Shown: positions 6,767 through 12,073 of the stretch, in pieces
Layout: every line of letters begins with the position of its first letter
Numbering within the stretch: position 1 is the stretch's first letter
Assembly (NCBI GenBank): GCA_016650355.1
Contig: JAENVX010000193.1
Location: forward strand, 1 to 12,073
Origin: Bacteroidia bacterium
Lineage (GTDB): Bacteria; Bacteroidota; Bacteroidia; Cytophagales; Cyclobacteriaceae
Length of the DNA: 12,073 nt
Direction of reading: 5' to 3'
Notes under the pieces: model-generated
What the model saw: only the letters and a program-made list of their open reading frames with translations
Databases searched by the model: none
What the model was told of the DNA's origin: nothing
Made by a program: the position numbers and the translations under genes

Positions 6767-7629
6767 AGGTATGGATAAAAAACGACAGCACTTATGATAA
6801 TTAGTGTGCCTGCATAAAAATTTATACCCATCACTTCTTGCTGACCAAAGACCGCAAGAGCCAGTATAATTCCATACAATGGTTCGAGATTAAGAGTTAG
6901 CTGAATAATGAAAACAGAAAGTCGTTTCATAAGCTCAATTGCCGCTGAATAAGCATATACGGAACACACCCAGGCAAGCGTACAGAGATATACCCAATCC
7001 ATTGCAGTTGGCACCCATTGCAAGGTTGAGTCAACGGTCCAGAATTGTTTGTACGCTGGTAAGAATAATAAGATGCCCAGCGTTGCTCCAATCATTTGAT
7101 AAAAGGTGATGGTAGTAGCAGCTACCCGCGAAATCATTTTTGAGTTGATAATACTAAAGAGTGCCGCTGTTACACCAGAAATGATGCCTAGAAAAAGGCC
7201 CATTGGATATTGGAAACCAAATGAAAATATGATGCTCAGCCCCACCATAACAACTATGCCCAGCCCTATTTCCAGCGGCTGAATTTTTTTTCCTTTGAAT
7301 AAAGGTTCTAGCAATGCCGCCCAAAAAGAGCAGGTAGCAAAGCCAACTAAACTGGTTGACGGATTGGAAATTCTGCCAGATCCGAAAAAGGTAAGCCAAT
7401 GCACAGCAACAATTAGCCCTGTTGCCAGTAACTTAATCAGATCGGTTGTTTGAATCTTGAAAGTTCCTTTAGCAAGGAAGATAAAAACTCCCATTCCAAC
7501 AGACGCTAGTAAGGTGCGATAGAAGACCATTTCTACGTTAGGAATTGAAATGAGTTTGCCGAGTATCGCTGTAAAGCCCCAGAGAAAAACGATGAAATGT
7601 AATTTAAGGTAATCCTGTGTTGTTGCCAT
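6742..7629 (-). CDS. EamA-family (drug/metabolite superfamily) transporter
   Basis: This 295-residue protein is almost entirely hydrophobic, with about ten membrane helices arranged as two EamA repeats: roughly 9-137 and 143-287. The N-terminal part (FIVFLWGFTAILGKL, FYRTLLASVG) is typical of the first repeat. Each repeat ends in a Glu-Pro motif (LLEPLF at 106-111, NLEPLYG at 247-253), which is characteristic of EamA/RhaT-type DMT permeases. It should sit in the inner membrane and export or import a small metabolite or amino acid; the substrate cannot be read from sequence. Its ATG (7629-7627) shares one base with the stop of the upstream permease (TGATG), which indicates translational coupling. 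It is the last gene of the tgt operon and converges on ispE with a six-base gap. No obvious terminator follows on this strand. Confidence 0.9.
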   Translation of the reverse strand: MATTQDYLKLHFIVFLWGFTAILGKLISIPNVEMVFYRTLLASVGMGVFIFLAKGTFKIQTTDLIKLLATGLIVAVHWLTFFGSGRISNPSTSLVGFATCSFWAALLEPLFKGKKIQPLEIGLGIVVMVGLSIIFSFGFQYPMGLFLGIISGVTAALFSIINSKMISRVAATTITFYQMIGATLGILLFLPAYKQFWTVDSTLQWVPTAMDWVYLCTLAWVCSVYAYSAAIELMKRLSVFIIQLTLNLEPLYGIILALAVFGQQEVMGINFYAGTLIIISAVVFYPYLKKKFEIP

Positions 7630-8729
7630 CAGCGCGGAACGTATTTATACATTCCTAACGAGATAACCCCAAAGACTACATTGGGGATCCAGGCGGCAAT
7701 GAGCGGGGAAAGAGAACCAGCTTCCGCAAACGTGCGGGACATCATAAAAAAAAGAATGAAAATAAACGATAAAAAGAAACCAAGTGCTATTTGAAAACCG
7801 GTGCCTCCACGATTCTTTCGGGCAGATACGATCACTCCCATAAAGACCAGGACAAAAATGGTAAATGGAGATGCGAATCGAATATATTTTTCGACTTCGT
7901 AAGCCTCAACTCCAGTTGACCCTCTGAATTTTAGTTTATCGATGTGTTGCTGTAATTCAGGAATTGTCATCCCGTCATATTTCCTGTTTTCGTTTTCAAA
8001 ATCTTTTGGCGATATCGCTAGTGTGGTGTCAAGTTTATCTCCAGAGGTTAGACTCACTCCTGAGTCAAGAATATTTTTGACATCGAAAATTTTTCCCACG
8101 CGATGAATTTTCCACCAATGGAGTGACCATTTCATTTTAGTGCTATCCCACTGAATTTGATCGGCTGTTAACTTTTCAAGTAGTTCATTGTTCTTAAATT
8201 TCTCCAGTGTAAACTGAAAACCAATATTTGTCTGGTTATTGTAACTCTGAATATAGAGATACACATCCGGCTCAAGTTGAAGATGAAGATTCCTTGTGCT
8301 AAAATAATTATTGCGATTAAAGTATTGTGTTTCAAAGGAAAGTCTTGAACGATTAGATTTTGGTATGAGCCAGCCGTTGAACACAAAACTCATTGAGGCA
8401 ATGAGCATGGCACCAAAAAAATAGGGGAGCAAGAATCTTTTAAAGCTTACACCACTGCTAAGGATAGCAATGATTTCTGTTTGTCCAGCCATTCGGGAAG
8501 TGACGTAAACGATGGCAATAAATACAGTAATGGGTGCTATTAAGCCTGCTATCCAAGGGATAAAATCCATGTAATAGCCAAGTATGACCACCTTACTTAA
8601 GTTGTTCTCTGAAAATTTATCCATTTTCTCCGTGATATCAATGACCACAATAATGGCCACTATGATAAGCACCACAAAAAAGAAAGTAGTTAGGATTTTT
8701 TTGAGAATATATTTATCGAGAATCTTCAT
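7629..8729 (-). CDS. LptF/LptG-family lipopolysaccharide export permease
   Basis: This 366-residue protein has six predicted membrane helices (about 12-30, 60-79, 101-118, 286-303, 311-329, 340-358). They are split three and three by a periplasmic domain of about 165 residues, which corresponds to the beta-jellyroll of LptF/LptG. The N-terminal MKILDKYILKKIL amphipathic start and the cytoplasmic coupling segment with EIIAILSSGVS (85-95) are family hallmarks; the latter contacts the ATPase LptB. With LptB and a second permease it would lift LPS from the inner membrane onto the LptC/LptA bridge. Bacteroidota usually carry two such permeases and I cannot assign F or G from this copy, so no symbol is given. 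It lies 24 bases after tgt and overlaps the EamA gene by one base. Its placement in an otherwise tRNA-modification and transport operon is probably lineage history. Confidence 0.92.
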   Translation of the reverse strand: MKILDKYILKKILTTFFFVVLIIVAIIVVIDITEKMDKFSENNLSKVVILGYYMDFIPWIAGLIAPITVFIAIVYVTSRMAGQTEIIAILSSGVSFKRFLLPYFFGAMLIASMSFVFNGWLIPKSNRSRLSFETQYFNRNNYFSTRNLHLQLEPDVYLYIQSYNNQTNIGFQFTLEKFKNNELLEKLTADQIQWDSTKMKWSLHWWKIHRVGKIFDVKNILDSGVSLTSGDKLDTTLAISPKDFENENRKYDGMTIPELQQHIDKLKFRGSTGVEAYEVEKYIRFASPFTIFVLVFMGVIVSARKNRGGTGFQIALGFFLSFIFILFFMMSRTFAEAGSLSPLIAAWIPNVVFGVISLGMYKYVPR

Positions 8730-8753
8730 TGTTGGGCAATGACAAATGCCTTT

Positions 8754-9884
8754 TTATAATCGTTGTGTTACTGCTTTCACCATTTTGTTTTTCCACTCTG
8801 TAAAAGTTCCCTCTTCGATTTTAAGCCGGGCTTGTTTCACAATCCAAAGATAGAACGTAAGGTTGTGGATAGAAGCAATTTGCGCGCCTAATATTTCTTT
8901 GCTGATAATTAGGTGCCGAAGGTAGGCTTTTGAATGAAAGGTACTTGCATATCCGCCCAATTCATTATCGATCGGACCTAGGTCATCCTTCCACTTTTCA
9001 TTTCGGATATTGATGATACCTTGTGTCGTAAACAACATCCCGTTTCGGGCATTGCGGGTTGGCATTACACAATCAAACATATCAATACCGAGCGCAATAC
9101 ATTCTAAAATATTCTCAGGTGTTCCAACACCCATCAGATAACGCGGTTTATCAGCAGGTAAAATATCACAGACAAGTTCTGTCATTTCGTACATCAACTC
9201 ATGAGGTTCGCCTACAGAAAGTCCTCCAATCGCATTACCCTGTTGATTTTGAGCGGAGATAAATTCAGCAGACTCCTTGCGCAGGTCTTTGTAAACGCTT
9301 CCTTGTACGATGGGAAAAAGGGTCTGATCATAATTATATTTTGGCCTTGTGTTTTCAAATCTGTGCACACAACGCTGAAGCCAATCGTGAGTCATCTTCA
9401 TCGATTTTTTAGCGTATAGATATTCGCAAGGATAAGGTGTACATTCATCAAATGCCATAATGATGTCTGCTCCAATGGAACGCTGAATATCCATCACTGA
9501 TTCTGGGCTGAAAAAATGTTTGGACCCATCAATATGTGATTTGAACGTAACGCCTTCGGCTTTGATCTTTCGGTTTTCGGATAAGGAATAAACCTGATAC
9601 CCGCCACTATCGGTAAGGATTGGATACTTCCAGCCATTGAACTTATGCAAACCTCCAGCTTTTTCTAATAGTTCTATTCCGGGTCGGAGATACAAATGAT
9701 ACGTGTTGCCCAAAATAATCTTGGCCTCGATATCTTGCGCCAACTCACGCTGATGTACGGCTTTAACAGAACCAGCGGTACCCACGGGCATAAAAATAGG
9801 AGTTGGTATTTCACCGTGATCGGTAGTAAGAATACCTGCTCTGGCTTTGGAGTGAGCATCTTTTGAGGAAAGCTTAAATTTCAT
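8754..9884 (-). CDS. tgt: tRNA-guanine(34) transglycosylase lacking the zinc cysteines
   Basis: It swaps guanine-34 of GUN-anticodon tRNAs for preQ1, the first tRNA-bound step of queuosine synthesis. The 376-residue protein matches family length. Substrate and catalytic residues can be placed by comparison with the Zymomonas enzyme: D92 (TDSGGYQV), D146 and C148 (MAFDECTP), Q194 (VQGS, usually QGG), the GGLSVGE loop at 220-226, nucleophile D271 (GIDMFDCV) and R277/R280 (PTRNAR). The zinc site is abnormal. Where the family has C-x-C-x2-C after PLD.E, this protein has L309, G311 and S314, and only the histidine (H340, SIHN) remains. The rest of the C-terminal region (SKAYLRHL) is intact, so it is not a frameshift. 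The ATG at 9884 matches the family N-terminus. A perfect -7 element ends six bases upstream, suggesting a leaderless mRNA. It heads the operon with the LPS permease and transporter. Confidence 0.96.
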   Translation of the reverse strand: MKFKLSSKDAHSKARAGILTTDHGEIPTPIFMPVGTAGSVKAVHQRELAQDIEAKIILGNTYHLYLRPGIELLEKAGGLHKFNGWKYPILTDSGGYQVYSLSENRKIKAEGVTFKSHIDGSKHFFSPESVMDIQRSIGADIIMAFDECTPYPCEYLYAKKSMKMTHDWLQRCVHRFENTRPKYNYDQTLFPIVQGSVYKDLRKESAEFISAQNQQGNAIGGLSVGEPHELMYEMTELVCDILPADKPRYLMGVGTPENILECIALGIDMFDCVMPTRNARNGMLFTTQGIINIRNEKWKDDLGPIDNELGGYASTFHSKAYLRHLIISKEILGAQIASIHNLTFYLWIVKQARLKIEEGTFTEWKNKMVKAVTQRL

Positions 9885-9888
9885 TGCC

Positions 9889-9897
9889 GCAAAGATA
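9889..9897 (-). promoter_or_regulatory. tgt promoter, -7 element TATCTTTGC
   Basis: Minus-strand TATCTTTG (9897-9890), followed by C, is a perfect match to TAnnTTTG. A degenerate -33 element (TTTA, plus 9917-9920) lies 19 bases upstream. From the known geometry of this promoter class, transcription would start at about 9886-9884, at or within a few bases of the tgt ATG (9884). The transcript would then have almost no leader. Confidence 0.55.
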
Positions 9898-9963
9898 GCA
9901 GTTGATTATTCTTGTTTAAATCAAGTTGTTCGGATTGTCTCTTTTCCATCTCCTCTAAGACTT

Positions 9964-9971
9964 TATCTTTG
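9964..9971 (+). promoter_or_regulatory. Promoter of the glycosyltransferase-sigma factor operon
   Basis: TATCTTTG (9964-9971), followed by C, is a perfect TAnnTTTG -7 element, identical in nine bases to the one driving tgt in the opposite direction. The -33 region is poor (CTTT/TTTT around 9941-9945). Expected transcription start is about 9975-9977, giving a leader of about 25 bases before the TTG start at 10001. Confidence 0.5.
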
Positions 9972-10000
9972 CCGAGGTTTAACTCCTTAATTGATTCATT

Positions 10001-11098
10001 TTGCTTCTACTTTCTATCTTTTGTCTCGCCCTTCTCGTCATCCAAATAATATATCTCAGTCTTTTCCTTTTCGCCTTTTTAAAAAAAAGGAAAAGTAACA
10101 TCAGTTCAGCAAAGCCGGTTTCGGTAATAGTATGTGCGCATGACGAAGAGCACAATCTGCGAGAGCTCGTGCCTATGCTGCTTGCGCAGGATCATGTTGA
10201 ATTTGAAATAATCATTGTTGAAGATCGATGTAATGATGCAACACATGACTACATGCTGGCAGCTACCAAACTTGACAATCGGCTTAAAATGGTTAGGGTA
10301 ATTCATAAGCCAGAGCATATTAGTGGAAAGAAATTTGCACTTACCCTGGGGATAAAAGCAGCAAAGTATGATTGGCTACTATTGACAGACGCGGATTGCA
10401 GACCCATTAGTAACCATTGGATAACATCTATGAGTGCACAAATGGGAGAAAATCAAATCGTACTGGGCTTCTCGCCTTATCTTAAATCAGAAGGGTTGCT
10501 CAATGCATTTATTAGGTTTGAGTCATTCCTTAGCGGAATTCAATATATGGGGCTTGCGATTTTAGGGTGGCCCTATATGGGGGTGGGGCGAAATCTGGCC
10601 TATCGCAAATCCTTATTCTTAGAAAATAAAGGATTCAATTCACACCTTGGGATTATTGGTGGTGATGATGACTTATTTATTAATCAGCATGCCGCTAGAT
10701 CGTTTACAAGAGTTTGTTTGGGTAAGGAGTCTTTGATGATATCACTACCCAAAACAACCTGGAAAGAATATTATGTTCAAAAACTCAGGCACTTGTCTGT
10801 AGGCAAGTATTATAAATTTTCAGACAAACTGATTCTGGGAATTTTCACTTTGACATCGATATTTACGTGGCTCATCGCATTGCCTTATTCCTTCTTCAGC
10901 CCATTTATGGAATGGATTCTATTGGCTTTGATTTTACGATGGGGATTACTAGTATTTTTATTTCATCAGACATCCAAAAGACTTGGTGAGCCCTTTGAGG
11001 CATGGAAAGCACCCTTTTTAGATTTTATTTACGCCTTTTATTATCTTGTCACCGGCCCAATGGCGTTAGTATCCAAAAAAGTAAGATGGAAGAGTTAG
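10001..11098 (+). CDS. Membrane-associated family 2 glycosyltransferase
   Basis: This 365-residue inner-membrane protein has one N-terminal helix (about 4-27), a cytoplasmic GT-A domain, and C-terminal hydrophobic segments (about 277-300, 303-321, 338-356). GT2 motifs appear in order: VSVIVCAHDEE (40-50), IIIVEDRCNDAT (70-81), the metal-binding DxD at D130/D132 (LLTDADCRP), the acceptor-loop GVGRNLAYRKS (194-204), GGDDDLF (220-226) in the place of the general base, and QKLRH (260-264), a variant of QxxRW. The layout resembles processive or lipid-linked sugar transferases; donor and acceptor are unknown. No ATG exists near the front. An in-frame TGA at 9992-9994 limits the start to TTG at 10001 or ATT at 9998. 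The gene shares 13 bases with the sigma factor gene downstream. Confidence 0.88.
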   Translation: MLLLSIFCLALLVIQIIYLSLFLFAFLKKRKSNISSAKPVSVIVCAHDEEHNLRELVPMLLAQDHVEFEIIIVEDRCNDATHDYMLAATKLDNRLKMVRVIHKPEHISGKKFALTLGIKAAKYDWLLLTDADCRPISNHWITSMSAQMGENQIVLGFSPYLKSEGLLNAFIRFESFLSGIQYMGLAILGWPYMGVGRNLAYRKSLFLENKGFNSHLGIIGGDDDLFINQHAARSFTRVCLGKESLMISLPKTTWKEYYVQKLRHLSVGKYYKFSDKLILGIFTLTSIFTWLIALPYSFFSPFMEWILLALILRWGLLVFLFHQTSKRLGEPFEAWKAPFLDFIYAFYYLVTGPMALVSKKVRWKS

Positions 11099-11697
11099 AT
11101 GAAGGTAGGTTTTCGACAAAGGCGCTGGAAGATTTCAAGCTAATTGACATGGCGGTGGTGGGTGACGATAAAGCCTACGCCAAACTTTTAACACGCTATA
11201 AAAGGCCAGTTTACCATATGATATTGAAAATGGTGCGTAATACCGATGATGCTGAAGACCTAACCATGGAGTCTTTCTCTAAGGCTTTTCGAAGCCTGCA
11301 TCGCTTCAAAAAAGATTTTACTTTTAGTACCTGGCTTTTTAGAATTGCAACGAATAACACAATAGATTTTATTCGCAAGAAAAAACTGAATACGCTTAGT
11401 ATTGAAAATACCTACACGGATGATGATGGCCAATCAGTTTCGATCGACATTCAAGATCAAAACAATGATCCACAAGAGGAGGCTATAAAATCACAGAAAG
11501 CAGAATTGATGCAAGTGTTTGTTGGCATGCTCCCGCCTAAATATCAGAAGTTGGTACGCCTTCGATATTTTCATGAGTTGTCTTATGAAGAAATTGCAAT
11601 TGAACTTGAAGCGCCACTTGGCACCGTAAAAGCTCAACTCCACCGCGCGCGCGAATTAATGTACGACCTCATTAAGAATAAGAAGGAGCATATTTGA
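11086..11697 (+). CDS. ECF-type RNA polymerase sigma-70 family factor
   Basis: The frame is open from further upstream, but the ATG at 11086 (MEELDEGRFS) gives a normal 203-residue ECF sigma factor. An earlier ATG at 11002 would add 28 residues encoded inside the glycosyltransferase gene that look non-coding in this frame. Region 2 spans about 30-98, with YKRPVYHMILKMV, DAEDLTMESFSKAF for core binding, and FSTWLFRIATNN plus FIRKKK for the -10 contact. Region 4 spans about 140-195, with LPPKYQKLVRLRYF, LSYEEIAIELEAPLGTVK as the helix-turn-helix, and QLHRAREL. The linker (105-138) is acidic. The 13-base overlap with the glycosyltransferase stop suggests coupled expression. No anti-sigma gene with a clear zinc-binding domain follows in the visible sequence. 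It may govern envelope genes, but its regulon cannot be inferred. Confidence 0.92.
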   Translation: MEELDEGRFSTKALEDFKLIDMAVVGDDKAYAKLLTRYKRPVYHMILKMVRNTDDAEDLTMESFSKAFRSLHRFKKDFTFSTWLFRIATNNTIDFIRKKKLNTLSIENTYTDDDGQSVSIDIQDQNNDPQEEAIKSQKAELMQVFVGMLPPKYQKLVRLRYFHELSYEEIAIELEAPLGTVKAQLHRARELMYDLIKNKKEHI

Positions 11698-11772
11698 AAC
11701 GGCTAGTTGTAGATTTCCAGTTAAGGGCCTACCGTATTGCATTGTTCCAGAATTTTAATTACCTATGTAGCC

Positions 11773-12073
11773 GTGAAAAAGCATCTTACCCTCTTTTTAC
11801 TCTTTTTGTTCCTCCTCAATATGTTGGGATACTATGGTGTATTTATTGGGCTGCAAGTTCAAACGACTCTACAAATGCGGCAAAAATTTGATGATGAGAA
11901 CTATTCCCATCAGGAAGTCATTTTTAAAATGCCTCTTGCTATTCCTTATTCAACCGACTCGAAGGAGTATACCAGAGTTGATGGCGAGTTTGAACACAAT
12001 GGAGACATGTATCGTTTAGTAAAGCAACGGCTTCAAAGCGATACCTTATATATTGTTTGTATAAAGGATAATA
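11773..12073 (+). CDS. Membrane-anchored protein of unknown function (3' end outside window)
   Basis: The frame runs from a GTG at 11773 to the window edge, showing 100 residues. The front, MKKHLTLFLLFLFLLNMLGYY, is a basic start followed by a hydrophobic helix (about 5-27), so it is either a signal anchor or an uncleaved signal peptide. The rest (for example QEVIFKMPLAIPY, YTRVDGEFEHNGDMYRLVKQR, DTLYIVCIKD) is soluble and looks beta-rich. This pattern resembles small conserved proteins I recall from Bacteroidota genomes, but I cannot name a family. The in-frame stop at 11722-11724 and the absence of ATG make GTG the best start; TTG at 11737 is possible. It lies 75 bases after the sigma factor gene on the same strand. 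It could be a partner or anti-sigma of that factor, but no such domain is visible. The competing 65-codon frame at 11694-11891 is a shadow. Confidence 0.75.
   Translation, partial: MKKHLTLFLLFLFLLNMLGYYGVFIGLQVQTTLQMRQKFDDENYSHQEVIFKMPLAIPYSTDSKEYTRVDGEFEHNGDMYRLVKQRLQSDTLYIVCIKDN

Noticed and set aside
9059..9419. Plus-strand frames inside tgt
   Set aside because: They lie antisense to a highly conserved enzyme and have no recognisable motifs.
11002..11085. N-terminal extension of the sigma factor from ATG 11002
   Set aside because: These 28 codons lie inside the glycosyltransferase gene in another frame and do not resemble sigma factor sequence; ATG 11086 gives a standard ECF length.
11694..11891. 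65-codon frame overlapping the sigma factor stop
   Set aside because: It competes with the GTG-initiated frame at 11773, which has a signal-anchor and runs on to the window edge; the 65-codon frame has no family-like features.

Overview
The window looks like a core-genome stretch of a Bacteroidota bacterium, most likely in or near the order Cytophagales (inference). The support is AT-rich DNA with few recognisable Shine-Dalgarno sequences, perfect copies of the Bacteroidota -7 promoter element (TAnnTTTG), a FabI active-site loop of the QSPTRTTAGSG type, a TPR-containing membrane histidine kinase, and a tgt / LptF-LptG permease / EamA cluster. I see no mobile element, CRISPR array, tRNA, rRNA or phage gene. 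No intergenic gap exceeds 300 bases; the largest are about 149, 124 and 116 bases.

Layout. Bases 1-1127 (+) hold the 3' part of a thioredoxin-reductase-like ferredoxin-NADP reductase and an adjacent adrenodoxin-type [2Fe-2S] ferredoxin, which look like an electron-transfer pair. Facing them on the minus strand are a TPR sensor histidine kinase (1139-3157), glutamate racemase murI (3282-4100) and an unrecognised three-helix membrane protein with a C-terminal zinc ribbon (4181-4915). The last two are each followed by a hairpin terminator. From a divergent intergenic region, fabI (5065-5877) and ispE (5923-6735) run on the plus strand. ispE ends inside a 14-base palindrome that also contains the stop codon of the convergent EamA transporter.

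Bases 6742-9884 (-) form a probable operon tgt -> LptF/LptG permease -> EamA transporter, with a one-base stop/start overlap between the last two. Across a 116-base divergent region carrying two identical TATCTTTGC promoter elements, a plus-strand operon begins: a membrane glycosyltransferase 2 (10001-11098), an ECF-type sigma factor overlapping it by 13 bases (11086-11697), and a membrane-anchored protein of unknown function that starts with GTG at 11773 and runs off the window.

How they work together. Several genes serve the cell envelope: murI (D-glutamate for peptidoglycan), fabI (fatty acids), ispE (isoprenoid precursors, including undecaprenyl carriers), the LptF/LptG permease (lipopolysaccharide export) and the glycosyltransferase. 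Most of the window is housekeeping. The parts most worth a second look are a Tgt that has lost all three zinc-ligand cysteines, a predicted leaderless tgt transcript, a nested inverted repeat at the start of the kinase gene, and the uncharacterised zinc-ribbon membrane protein.
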